Origin: Armillaria gallica
Lineage: Eukaryota; Basidiomycota; Agaricomycetes; Agaricales; Physalacriaceae
Assembly (NCBI GenBank): GCA_037576215.1
Contig: JBANDB010000007.1
Span: forward strand, 4,619,001 to 4,683,000
Direction of reading: 5' to 3'
DNA: 64,000 bases
Shown: piece after piece, positions 24,367-36,747 of the stretch
Layout of the letters: each line of letters opens with the position of its first letter
Position numbering within the stretch: position 1 is the first letter of the stretch
Program-made: the position numbers and the translations under genes
The notes under the pieces: model-generated
What the model was told of the DNA's origin: nothing
Database searches by the model: none
The model's input: only the letters and a program-made list of their open reading frames with translations

Positions 24367-25990
24367 GATCCTCTACCTCAGTTACTATGTCTCCAGAGAT
24401 AGCATCTAAATCAACCCCAACAAAATCAAAGCAATTCTTGAATAGCCTGTCCCCAAAACCATCACCAACATCTGTGGATTCATCAATCTTTGCTGACTAC
24501 TATCATCACTATATTCCCACATTTGCAGACATGGCTGATGCCATGTATGATCTTCTTCAAGGTTCATTGAAAAAGAGTACATCTATTGCCTGGACCAACA
24601 AATGTCAGCAAGCCTTTAATAACCTCAAACAATTACTCACTTTTACTTATATACTTATCTATCTTATTTCATAACATGTTTTTGTCATTGACTCCAATGC
24701 CTCAAGAACATGCATTGGTGCTGTTCTTCAGCAGACTGGCCAGTCCTTTCAAGAATCTAACAATGAGAGAGATATCTGTGTCAATTTCACCTTTAAGAAT
24801 AAAGACTTATGACCTGTCACATATGAGTTCCATTGCATGACTCCTACTGAACAATGCTACTTCACCCAAGAACAAGAAATGCTTGTGATTGTTTATGCTT
24901 TGAAAAAATGGCAAGGTTATATTGAAGATTCCCCAATTGTCATTCACATAGACCATGAATCTCTGTAGTATTTCTATACTTAAAAACATCTTGAATGTTG
25001 TCTTGCTCATTTTACTGATGATATTTCTCACTTCAATGTTCAGATTATTTATTGTCCTGGTCATACCCAAGTTGCTGCTAATGTCTTGTCTCAATGAGAA
25101 GGATATGCACAAATCCCCAACATCAAGTACTAGCTACTCTATAAATGTTGAAAGGATATCAAAAGGACTTCACTGAGGCCAGAAGATTGGAATTGACAAA
25201 TACACAGTATGCTCAGACATCTTATACAAGGATATATGGTCTGACTATGCTGCTGAACCACAGTATCTTATTGTCTCAACCAACTCAGCAGAGACCTACA
25301 AACTTATCCACCACCTACACATCAATATGGGCCATCTATGAGTCAACACTGTCAGTAATGCTCTCTACTTCCAGGCATGAGTGTTATACAGCCAGAAAAT
25401 CATTGAAGAAGTGGTATGTACCTGTAACAAATGCTAATTCACTAAGCAAAACTCAACTATTTCTCACCCTCTTCACCTCTTCTCTGCTATAATGCAGGCA
25501 AAATCTGAGCCTTTGACTTCATTGGGCCTCTCACTAAAACTAAGTGAGGAAGTCAATACTTTATCACAGCAATGGATCTTGGTACTACCTTTCTCTCACT
25601 GAATCATTTACTCAGCACTCCACTGAGTCTCTAGTCAGTCTTATACACCACATCACCACCATATATGCTGAGAGGAATCTTGATAGATAATGAAGAAGAA
25701 TTTATGTCCTACATATTTCAGAACACTCTACTGTCTCAAAATCAAGCATTTATATACCTCACCCTATCACCCACAGACCAATGATTGCCTCAAAAAATTC
25801 AATGACACCCTGGTCCAGATATTAGCTTGTTATTGTGTGTCTGACCATTAGGACCAGTGGGATAAATACCTACCTGATGCTCTCCTTGCTCATGGTGCCC
25901 ATACTAATCCTACCTCCCCAGCATTCATGATGTACAGCTGTCAAATTACATCTTTTCCACTCTTTTCCTGCTTCCAGGATCTACTAGCAG
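24300..25990 (+). mobile_element. Ty3/gypsy pol remnant (RT thumb, RNase H, integrase)
   Basis: RT/thumb: NPNKIKAILE, PVPKTITNI and FADMADAMYDLLQGSLKKST, CQQAFNNLKQLL. RNase H: FVIDSNASRTCIGAVLQQTG (frame-corrected), TPTEQCYFTQEQEMLVIVYA. Then DHESL, and an integrase-like FDFIGPLTKTK (about 25508-25540) with ITAMDLGTTFLSL. At least a dozen stops. A different gypsy lineage or region from copies A-C, so I cannot say whether it is the same family. Confidence 0.75.
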
Positions 25991-26079
25991 CCTTGTCATA
26001 ATGTGTGATTCTCTTGTCATTAAAATTATCACATCTCTTTGCCTTTGATATTCTGCTTTTGCAGAGCTGTTCCTATAAG

Positions 26080-26450
26080 TTCTTCAATTCCTCTTATATG
26101 GCTTCTTCCCAATGGGACCAATCAGGATGACATTTTATCTCAGACAAAGTTTAAGGTTCAAGACCTTCCATGTTTGACATAGCTGCCATCATAGTAGCTC
26201 CCCTGGTTTCCTCATCATCAACAGTATCTTCAGGCTTTACTAATAGCTTGGAATCATGCAGGGCAGCTGGCAGTTGAGCATCAGGATTGCCCAGCTTTCT
26301 GTAATTGTAATTGGTGATTATTCAGGAGCTTTGGTGTGGCATCAATGGCTCAGGAGTGGGTTCAGGAGTCTTCATAAACTGTGTAGGGGGTGTCTGGACA
26401 TCAGGCATTGAACTGATTTCAGATGAATGAATATTTTCTTTCTCCTCTCT
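26080..26450 (-). mobile_element. Ty1/copia fragment, region just before RT
   Basis: Minus-strand: DSKLLVKPEDTVDDEETRGA, AAMSNMEGLEP and a degraded SEAKxxPDWxxWEEAI, the sequence that precedes copia reverse transcriptase. Opposite strand to the neighbouring copia and gypsy remnants, so an independent insertion. Confidence 0.5.
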
Positions 26451-26885
26451 CAGTTCTACTACCATTTTTAAGATAAGTTTTATTTAAGTAGATACTCCAT
26501 TCAATAGTAACTGACTAATTTTTTTTCCAGTAAATTTTATAGCCCTTGCATTCATCTGCAAAGCCAATCTAGTGATAAGTATGTGCTCTCAGCAAAAGCT
26601 TGTCACTGCTCCTGTGATGCTATAGTCAGTTGTCATGTACCCATATCTGGCAGCCTTAAACTGGTAATTTTGTGAGATTCAGTTTCTTTCTTGTTACTGC
26701 CTTGTGCAGCATTATCCCTACTAATGCCTTTGTAGATGTCCAATTTTTCAATCAGATATATTCACCATCATGACTTTCCACAACTGTATTATCTAGCCTG
26801 TGATCTACTAGATTATGTGTTATTCTTGCTGACATTATGCTCAATCTCAGGCTCTGCAGTAGAGCATGTATTTTCTGGAAATATA

Positions 26886-27000
26886 TTATGTACATGCCAC
26901 AGACCTCTACTTCAAGCATAGACTTCACTTTAACAAATCACACTATTGGATCTCTGTGGTCTTCAGCCACTTACCATTTACTCTACCCCATTTAATGTTT
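26886..27000 (+). repeat. Gypsy-A-type LTR 5' fragment
   Basis: Aligns by eye to the first ~115 bp of the 18656-19157 LTR: TACATGCCACAGACCTC, AAGCATAGACTTCA, CACTATTGGATCTCTGTGG and CCATTTACTCTACCCCATTTAA. Confidence 0.65.
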
Positions 27001-28485
27001 GTTTGCAGACATTATCAATCTTTTAGCTCAGCCACCTGCCACAAATGCTCTATTACACCTACATTGTTTTCAGTCATTTGAAGTTATTCCTAAAATAGCA
27101 CCCACCATCATCATTTATATTTTCATCAGCACCATCAAGTCTAATCTATGCAACAGTATACAATTTCTCTGCAGTGGCTTCAGAGACCATTGTTCAATCT
27201 GACACTTAGCTTGGTAACAATTTTATCTTTATCAATGTGACAGCTGGATCTGATATCCATCATAGCTTTTCTGACTCACATCTAGCAACCAACAACAGCT
27301 TGATCACTTCAGAACTATTATTGACAGGACAGGCAGCAATCCATTAATAGTAATAGTGAAGGAGATAACAAAGCTGACATTGAGCTGGGTCCTGCTCACA
27401 ATTCCCCAAAGAAGAAGCTAATCAAAAATTTCCCAATGGCCAAGGAGAAGAGAAGAGAGGCCCAAGGTAATTGCTGAGATAGACATGTATAATAATAGCA
27501 CATCATTGATTGAACATACTGATCAACATTGTATGAGCAACATTGCTTAAATTGGCATCTGACTATCACACCTTTCTATCTCAAACCAGTCAAGAAGCTA
27601 CACAAATTTGAAGAAGACAGCCAACAGCAAAGCTTGCCTTTTAACAAAGGACCAGCACTCAATTTAAGTGATATTATACAGCATCTTGATGGCCATAAGC
27701 TTCATTATTTCACACCAACATGTGCCCAGCCTCCCTTTGGATTGCCATTCTGATTATCACTATTCAAACAAAGAAACCTTGCCCAAGTCACCTCACATGC
27801 AGAGATATAGGACTTTCTCCAGGAACAAACCCAGTGACACTCCACCATGCTTTAGAGGCAATGGAGAACCAAAGAAGAGCTTTGCTGGACATGAAAGAGA
27901 GATGTCCCACTTCAGATGTGTAGATCTTATAGGCAGTTTGAACTGTATAACTACATTGCACTACAACAACATTCCACTCCAGTTCATCATCTATGTCTAC
28001 CTCATGTCTTAGATAAGTCCAGGAAATTTGGACAATGACCTGATAATAGTTGTGGATGCCAATTTTGATTCTGCAATACTTACTTATTGTGGAATTGTGA
28101 GGCCAGAATTGTTTTACTCTTTACTACCTACAAATATTCTTTATATATGTGGACTATGGATGAACACAATAGTTGCTAAAGCTAGCTTCAAGGGCCTGAT
28201 CAATATAAGATAGCACTCAGCTGGATGCAAAGCTTTGGTGGGACTAAGGCAGGAATAAAAGTTGCCTTCTGGATGATGTTTTCTATCTTCATATGGCAAA
28301 TGATGAGCCACATTTCCATAGCCACTTCTTAACAACATCTAGGGCCTAGTGAAATTGAAAATCTTATATTCCACAAATTCCTCAGCATGATTTATCTGTC
28401 CTGGAAGCATATAGCAAAGGAAAATCAAAGTCCATATTATCTGGCTGATATCAGAAAGTAACTTCTCCAATTTGAGACAGTTGCA
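27001..28485. other. Unassigned repeat-like sequence
   Basis: Broken plus-strand open stretches (for example 27529-27753, 27668-28012) lacking recognisable domains. CpG-poor like its surroundings. Confidence 0.35.
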
Positions 28486-31400
28486 CAGTTGTAGACAATC
28501 AAACTCTGCCAAACATCTGTCCTATTTTTAGGCAGACCATGGTCAGGGAAACAACCAGTTTTTTTGTACGAGAATGAAAATATAGATCTAATAAAGAGAT
28601 TTGCACAAGCCGATTTCGCATAACGTGAGTTTGACCAAAAAAATATCAAAAAATTTGGCACCCCTCTAAAACTTGTGGGAAAAACTTCGGAGATAGCACA
28701 ATCAACTCTGTTTCGAAATCTGCATCTGATAGCATCAAGATCAGTAAATTCCATCAAGCAGTTCATCCACAAACTGGTCATCATGAAAGGCAGGGGCAGA
28801 CCTTCAAAGCACATGAAACACAATATAACCAGACTCTGAAATTAAGGCACCAAGGCAGTTCCAGTCATAGCTGAAGATCCAGACATCTCAGAGCCAGATC
28901 CAGAGGCCTCACACTCAGAGACCAAGAATGAATTTGATGGACATGGTAAAGCAACTTTGAATAGTATTGTTTATCTTGAAGTAGACTCTGATTATGATGT
29001 GGAGGAGGACATTGATGAGAGGTGGGTTGAGATCACAACACAGGAGTTTAATAATACCTTGATCAATCTCGCAATCCAGATGGAGGAAGACAAGCGAGAT
29101 GCAGCCAATGAAGATTGGATTCCTGCCCACCAGAGGAAAGAGTCAGAGAGGAACAAGCAGAGACAAAAGCCTGGTGATTAGTACAATCATCTCAAGTCAT
29201 TTATAGTATAACTAATGCCAAAATTAGAGCACCCATCTGAGTACAAGAAAGGCCCTGATGTGGCCAGCAAATCATATCGTACACAGAAATGACATGCTGA
29301 GGACATTAGCCACCAGTTAAGGCTTAATAATTTCTTGATAGAATGTCAGAATATCCAATTGAGGTCTGAGGAAACTGGCTCGACACCTCCAGAATCAGAG
29401 CCAGTTAGCAAGACTCCTTCCACAACATCCACTCCCAGGTCTGAGTCTCCATCACCAATTGTGCCACGCATCCAATCTGCATTCATATTTTTGACACCTC
29501 TGATCACAATGATGGTGACAAGATAATTGCTGATTGTGGTCTCAGACAGTAATGATGACATCCCTGCAAAAGTAGAATATGATCCTAATGATTGGGATCA
29601 CATTCTTGATGAGATGCTTGATGTTGAGACAGATGATGACAGGCAGATAGGTCATGATGTCAGTGACCAGGCTGGTACAAGTACAAATGTTCATGACTGG
29701 AGAGTCCTTCACAAACAGATCAAGAAAGATTTAAAGAAGAAGAACCTCCTGCTCACTAAATACAATCAACTTCTTATTATTTGAAACTTTGCGACTCTCT
29801 GAATCAAAGGCTACAAGTGCATTCCTGCAAGCCTTGAAATTTCTCGACAGTGGCATGAAGAAAATGGAAATTATTTTGCATGGTGTGTTCGGGCCTTGGC
29901 ACATCATTACCAAGTATTTGAACAACTTTTAAATGACAACGAGTCAGTGCAGGTGGCATGCCAGACATGGCTGAACGAACAGAAGGTTGGAACAATCACT
30001 CCAAAGCTCTTTCAGGAGGCAATCAATGTGACAATTCTTGCATTGCTTGGTATCCAAACAATGAAGCCACTTGCTGAACAGACTGCTTGATGCTAGCTAA
30101 TCTATCTTGGCTATTGGCAGACCCTTATAAAGAAAGGAGTTTACATGGATGGTCATGAGAGACCTGATGTGGTGAAGTATTGTAATGATGTCTTTCTACC
30201 AGCTATGGCACTGTATGAAACTCAAATGACACAGTATCAAGGTCTGGACCTTAAGTCTGTGGAGCCACAGTTGCCTCAAGTGTGAAGAAGATAATTGTGT
30301 ACTTTCATGATGAGTGCTGCTTTCATGGACTTGACTATAAGAAATCAGCCTGGTCAGAACTTTTTCATCATTCAATCTTATTAGTTTCACTAATGTATTG
30401 TTCTAAGGTTATTGAAAGACCAAACATTACTTTAATAGAAGAGCTGTGGCTGGCTCATTCATGTCTCTGATTTTGTTACTGAGGGTACAGGATGACTGGT
30501 AGAATGAGATCAGAATGGGAAAATTATTCAAGATGCCTGAGAGATCATCTATCCAGGTGCTGGCAGGGATGTCTGGTGAGATACTGCACAGCTTATCAAG
30601 CAAGTCAAGTGTGCAATAAAAATACACAATGCTGTCAATCTAGAAACAACAGCTTTGTTTATCTTCAATCAATCATCAGCACATGCATCATTGCTGCCTG
30701 ATGCTCTTTGTGCCTTTGACATGAACAAATCAAACAGTGGAAAGCAGTGCTTGCAAAAGGATACCATTATTCCTGAATCAAATCCCTCAGCCTCAGAACA
30801 AGGCTGACCACAGAGTATAAAGACTGAGAAAGAGGAAGCAAAGGGGCTTGAAGCTGTACTCACAAAGTGGGGCTTTGATGTTTCCAAGATGCATACAAAA
30901 TGTGCTCTGGTTTGTCTATTTGAAAATACTGACTGTTGCATGGCTTGGCTTCTGAGTAAGCAGAGGATTTCACCAATCAAATTTCCATGCTTGAAACAGT
31001 AATCAAGAAAGGTGGACATGAATGTATGTTTCTACCAAAGTTTCACTGTGAATTGAATCTAATTGAAATGGTAAGTATAATCATATTACTCTCTAGATTA
31101 TGCACTTATTTACAAGTCCTTTGTAGTATTGAGGCTGGTGTAAATATTGGTATCATCAAATTCTGAAGAGGACCTTTGCTGAGTCAAAGGCTCTTGTGCT
31201 TCAATATCTTGATGCTTGCCCATTGGATACGATTTGGAGATTTATCAACCAATCATGGTAGTTTATGAGCGCTTACAGAAGAAAAATAACAGGGAAGGCA
31301 GCAAAATGGGCTGTGAAGCAGCAGAAACAGCACCATGTAGTTTCCAACCAAGCAATGATGGTGATTGAGGCAGTATTGAATGAATAAGTGATGTACATCT

Positions 31401-31603
31401 GTATCAGAGAGGCCAAAAGGAGTACATACAATTTATTTTTTTTGCTCTAAAATTTTGGCACTGCAAAAATGTCATGGGAGAAACTTCGGAAGGTGTTTTT
31501 TGGACTTTTTCAGCCTCTGGCATTTTAAATCTGAACTCAGTTTTGTGCCAGAAATTCTAGTTTAGCTAGAAATTAATTTGTCAACTTTGGTTGTCCACAA
31601 CTG
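28486..31603 (+). mobile_element. IS630/Tc1-like DDE transposon with terminal inverted repeats, degenerate
   Basis: Ends: CAGTTGTAGACAATCAAA at 28486-~28505 and the inverted TTTGGTTGTCCACAACTG at 31586-31603. The right end abuts TA; the left abuts CA, consistent with a mutated TA target duplication. Subterminal direct repeats: 28649-28690 and 31449-31490 both read TTTGGCAC...GGGAnAAACTTCGGA. Inside, the plus strand encodes an N-terminal acidic part (SDYDVEEDIDERW), then LQWHEENGNYFAWCVRAL-like sequence, then a DDE catalytic core: VYFHDECCFHGLDYKKSAW (about 30297-30353), FIFNQSSAHASL (first residue of the second D is now N) near 30660, and FHCELNLIEM near 31040. It carries many stops. It has about 16 CG in 28561-29995, more than its neighbours, suggesting a younger insertion. 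Confidence 0.75.
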
Positions 31604-31619
31604 TACACAAGACTACTAT

Positions 31620-32580
31620 CTTCACCAATGCTGACATTAGATGAGTCTGCCAAGAGGTTCTCAACTAGTGCATAGGGATGGACACCAAAGTTAGTATTAT
31701 TGAACCAAGAATAGCCCCTTCTCTCCTTGTCTCAGTCATCTGGTATGAAGTCCAGAATGGCAAGGAAAGTGTCAGCTTCACCTATGAGTGAATCTTGAGA
31801 AGCAATGACAGAGTCCATCATTTGACAGAGCCCTGCTCTTCACAATGGAACAGGGAACATGGTCATGTTATGGAAGATTGTGAGACCATCCTCAGTGACA
31901 CAGGTAGTGGGAGGTGATAACTGAAAAGAACAAGACTAGAGGTAAAATGTTGAGCTTCAGTAACAAGCATGTATGAACCAGTTCCAGATTCACAGCTCAG
32001 CATATGCTTTGTGTAATACTTGATCACTCTTTAAAAACAGAACATGAGGCAATTAGCTTTAGATCACCCAGAAGCCAAAAGTGTATATCCCACTTATCTT
32101 AAGCAGATGGGCAGGGCAAGAAGCTTCAAGTTTCAATCTTTTATTTGTGATAGCCTTCATGAGGCATTCAGCAATTTTATCATCCAAGGTAGTAAGGGGG
32201 AACTTGTATTTCACAATGGATGAGGTTCTTGAGATAAGGATGGCATATACAAAAATGAAAAGAAGATGGCCATAATCCCCACTGCATGGCAGGTTTGTCA
32301 TGTATAGTAAACTGCTGTGAAGGGTTACTGCATTGATTATTCAGCAAAAAAGTCAATGAATAAGAAGAAACATGCATACTCTGGGTTAAACAGCAGTTTC
32401 TTTCCTGTCATAGAAAGATTGCAATAGTGTAGCTCTCCAATTGCATCCAAGTATCCAAACACCACTTGGTGGATCAGATCTGGGATAGTCCTGTTCACCT
32501 TCTTGAGTGGTGGTTCAATGAGAGTGTGTAAGTTCTCTCCATCAAAATTTATGCTCTGAGTGATCTTGATCACAGCTTGA
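31620..32580 (-). pseudogene. Unnamed multi-copy-type coding remnant 1
   Basis: Minus-strand frames read well in succession: TLIEPPLKKVNRTIPDLIHQ, LSMTGKKLLFNPEYACFFLF, then FTIHDKPAMQWGLWP, LDDKIAECLMKAITNKRL and HLLKISGIYTFGFWV, and near 31740-31790 DFIPDD with KERRGYSW. The order and quality suggest one former gene of over 250 codons broken by frame changes. No domain recognised; it looks like the repeat-associated families common in agaricomycete genomes (inference). Confidence 0.4.
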
Positions 32581-32800
32581 AATATGGGAGTTTTATGAAT
32601 GCACCTATTACAGGTCAGAAGGAAGAAGATTCACAGAAACTTTTGCAGAAACATTTTACTCAGGACATAATGTGCTTTGAAGAATACATGTATTTTATTT
32701 TAAAATGATATACTGTAACTTTTTCAAAGTAATATAAGGGCTGTGGAAGCCTGTACAAAGTGCATTTGGATCAAAGGCTTTGCAAACATAATTAAACAAA

Positions 32801-34290
32801 TGTGTCACACAGCTATTTGCACCCTTTTGCACCTTTCCACACCTTTCCACACCTTTTAAGCACACAGAACACATCATGGGACATCATCCTAACTTTCTTA
32901 GATACTCTGGTACCACCAAACATCAGTCTGCACAGCAAAAATTCCAATTTGGAAAGATCAATGCTGCCCATCACACTTGTGATGAAACATCAACACATGT
33001 GGATACACCCATGCTATTGGGACAGGAGAATCTAGGTCCATTGGATCTGACAGAACTTTCCCAGACATGTAAACATGCCAAGAATTACCAACAGTGCCTA
33101 TATGGTCTTCAGAAGAAGCTCAAATGCAGTTAGAAAAGAGTGGAGACACAAGCAGAGGATTTGGGATTGGAGATTTGGAGGATGAGATTGCCCATCTAAT
33201 GAAGGAATCTGAAGTCATAATGTTCAAGATGACTCTTCAGGACAGAGGAGAGAGTGGAGGATAGGAAGCAGCTTCACAATCTAAAGGCAAAGATCAAATG
33301 GAATCCAAATCACATTGTAAATGCTACAAAGACTACCATTGTTGATAGTTCTTCTCTCCAGTTGAAGAACAACAATATTATTCCTGATGATACATGCTCA
33401 TTAATCAATGATCTCATTGCTGAAAATAGAGTCAATCCTGAGCACATTCTTAGTGTTCTGAATAGACTGGCCAATCACCTTAGAGTCACTGTTGAAGGGA
33501 GTGTTTCAGATCAGAGTACAAAGCAGATTAAATCTCATCATGCAACTATTATTGATGAGAATAATCACAAGACACAGTTTTACCTTGGAATTCAAATGGC
33601 AGTTAACCATACAAGTAAAACTCAGCTTGAGAGATAAGTAGGTTTAGTTGATGATCTATACAATATTTACAAGCATAGCCCTTGCTGTCAAAGTGGAGAA
33701 GATGCCAGAGATTTCTGGATCGCAGTCACTGGAATGCATACAGATCATGCAGAGGACCAGAAGAAGCTGTTTGGCTTTTGCAAACATGGAAGCAGAGATG
33801 TGATCATGAGAAGTGTGGGGAGGAAACAATTTTAAAGTCAACACCACATGAGCTTTTTGATATTCTATTCAAGGTGTCATGGGAGGCTATTATCAATGCA
33901 GGTGGAATGGTGAACTGGGAAAATCTTTCCCAGAATCCAAGGAAAACACACTATGATGAAGCCTTTTGCAGGTTTGCTTTTGAACTGGGAGAAGCTGAAT
34001 TTATGAAATTGAATGACAGTCAGAAGAAGAATATTGATCTTTTGATCTAAGCTGGATACTGTATGAATAAAGAGATAAATGTATTCAAAGGAGGATGTAC
34101 TTATATGTCAAGATGGAGGAGGGAGAATGACATTTCTGGCCCAATCAAAATGTACAATCAGGACAATGCAGCAGCTGCTGATCTTAAAGCAGGGACTGTG
34201 GCTGCAAAACATGCAGAAGATCATACACAGGGTGGGACAATTAAGGTCTCAAGTCTAGCTGGTGCTGTATTTTGCCACAAGGACTAGAAG
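32801..34290 (+). pseudogene. Unnamed multi-copy-type coding remnant 2 (DNAAAA / SSLAGAV motif)
   Basis: Plus strand: 33254-33637 is open for 127 codons (INDLIAENRVNPEHILSVLN, THHATIIDENNHKTQFYLGI-like). It is followed by HELFDILFKVSWEAIINAGG, LGEAEFMKLNDSQKKNIDLL and, at 34063-34287, MNKEINVFKGGCTYMSRWRR, NQDNAAAADLKAGTVAAKHA and GGTIKVSSLAGAVF. The last motifs (KGGxT, KDNAAAA, KxSSLAGAVFNHKD) recall an agaricomycete protein family that I know only as repeated hypothetical proteins. Several stops; function unknown. Confidence 0.45.
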
Positions 34291-35499
34291 CATGGCCACA
34301 CTAGAGGGCCCATAACAGGCTATTATAACTTGGTTGACCACCTGGTATCCAAGTGGTGATGGCTTAGTGTGTGAGTTACAATAACTCAGTTTCAAGTGCA
34401 ATCACTCAGATATCAGGTGATATATAACAGGTTGTTATCATCTGTAATGTGTCTGTTTTAGCTCGATTCTGTCTAGCAAAATTTTAGCACATCTGCAATC
34501 TGGATTTTGGGTTATTACCAGGTCAATATTTTCTAGGTTTCTCAAACCAGGTTTTGAGTTTGCAAGGCATCTGGTTATCAAGTAAGAATAAGTACTACTG
34601 TGCAGGGTTAGGTACTCAGACACATATGGTACTCAGTCACAACTGTTTTTTATAGAATATACTGTTCCTACTTTCAAAATTTTTGCTATGCTAGACTGCA
34701 AGGTGGTGCTGCTACCTGAGATTCAGTTTGGGAGCCTACTTAGACAACCAGTTATGAGATACAGACAAATGTTTGTGATAAAATGTTGATTTTATAAGCA
34801 ATTTCATGCTTTTTTCATGCTTTCGATGTCTCTCATCCTTCAATCATGCACAAGATGACCTGTAAACTATTAATAAATGATCCTTTCATTGTTCAGTATT
34901 GTTTCTGTATTTTCAAGATGCAGATTTACAGCAAAAACTTGCAGTAATTCATAATTTCAGTTCAAAGTACAAGGTTATTAATGCCAGTCAATGTTTATGC
35001 ATGCATGAAAATCTGTGCCTTGAGCATCTCTTAGTTAGATGTCCAAACATCCTATATATCATCACAACCCATCCTGGTCACTCAACAGCTGTTTTGATTA
35101 CTTCAACAAGTGTAATAGAGCAGTGACCAACTTCCTAGTTATAGGACAATTATCTCACTCTTTGAAATACCTTACACTATGTATTCTGTAATAACATTCA
35201 ACATCTACATACATTACTCAGTTACTATTCAGATGTTTGCTATCCTCTTGAGCTTAAAATCAAGCAAAATGGACCAGCAGAGCTAGAGATATTGCGAAAA
35301 GACTATAGACTGGCTAAATTGCTAGTCAGGCATAGTATTCACCCTAATTTATAACCTGGTTCACAAGTGATTTATTTACTTGGACAACCAGTGAATCTAT
35401 TATTTAATAAAACTGTAAAACATTTGGCAAACGACATATAGATAAGCAGATATAAAGAGACAGCTGCACTACAGTGGATACAAGACTGGCACTGTTCAA
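34291..35499. other. Non-coding repeat-like sequence
   Basis: AT-rich; no frame above 75 codons. Contains scattered related words such as AACTTGGTTGACCACCTGG, GACAACCAGTTATGA and ACAACCAGTGA that may be ends of an old element, but no boundary could be fixed. Confidence 0.3.
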
Positions 35500-36660
35500 T
35501 TAGTGTTGTCGACATCTATATTTGGCATTCCCTCCTCCTCCTGGTCACCCACATCACTGTTGCAACCTGCTTTGGGAAGATGCCCATTCTTCCTCACATG
35601 CTTCCTGTTGTTCTGAATGAATTGTTTGACAATTTTGGCCTGTGCCCAATCAACAGGGAAGCACTTTCATGTGAGGTAAGCAGCCAATTCCTTCTTGTGC
35701 TCTGTATCATTGGGCATGGTTGTCTGAGACTATACATAACAGAGATCAGAATTATACACAGTTTAGGAGAGAATAGCACCAACCACTTTGAATACTTTTC
35801 CCAGTGTTTCCTTATTCTGATTTTTATATTCATGTTTGAAGTTGATGCCTGTCTTGATGGCATTGGTCTTGACCCTTGCCTAATGGAGACAATACAGAAT
35901 TAGCCAGTGCATATATAACATGACAGTCAACAAGGTTGACCACACACCAGAATCTCCTTGTACATTGCAGCATTATCCTCCAGTCCCATTGTGTCTCTCA
36001 AAACAAAACCTCACTTTTTATCTCCTGCCTCTCCTTTAGGCTTCTTCAGCTCATGAATGCTCTTAACAGGCTCTTGCTGAACAGTGGCTGCAGCTGCAGC
36101 TGCCTTTGTTACCTTTATCTGCTCATGGGCCCCTGAGTTCTGCTTGAAGGTATGTGAGCAAGTTTTTAGTAGGTAGACATTCATATTCATGCATATCTTT
36201 CAGCCATGTAACCTCAGCAGCTGGATCCTCCACATCAACATCCATATCAACCTGATCTGAGTTCAACAGCATGCTGGTACTATTATTCACCAGTGAGGAT
36301 GCCTGCAGAGCAGTGCAAGGCCTCCCTGACTGGACCATTAGACTGAGTGGGTGCCTCTCTTAGATGCTCTGATGCTGATTTTGACATTCTAGTTATCCCA
36401 GTCTCAGTTGCAGATACCTGTTGGTTCCTTTTGAACATGTCATTGGCAGCATTTTTTTTATGTGCTGTTTTCTAAGCAGAAGTGGTGCCTTTCTCACTGG
36501 TTGATGCCATGGGGGAGCTGGAATTGTAAGGAGTTGTGATGACCATGGTGCAGAGAGATGGTGGGAGAGGAGAAGAGAGGATAATGTCTCAGGAGTTAAC
36601 AATTGGGCAAATATTTCAAAGTTGGACTTGTCAGGTAAACATACATCTATGCTTGTCATG
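35500..36660 (-). pseudogene. Unnamed multi-copy-type coding remnant 3, spliced
   Basis: Minus strand, from 36660: poorly conserved Pro/Ser-rich start, an acidic stretch (DQVDMDVDVEDPAAEVTW), then KVTKAAAAAATVQQEPVKSI, HELKKPKGEAGDKK, a stop, FVLRDTMGLEDNAAMYKEIL. An intact-looking 66-nt-class intron (gtgtgtgg...cattag) follows, then ARVKTNAIKTGINFKHEYKN and later RKHVRKNGHLPKAGCNSDVG. The kept intron shows descent from a spliced gene. Its 5' end is only ~90 bp from the divergent Plavaka copy 1, so it might belong to that element. Confidence 0.4.
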
Positions 36661-36747
36661 TGATGCTGCTGCTAAGCTGACTTAGACGTTTCTAGCTTGC
36701 ATGCACCATTCTATTCCATTACTTGTACTTCTTCATTCACCTGCAAT

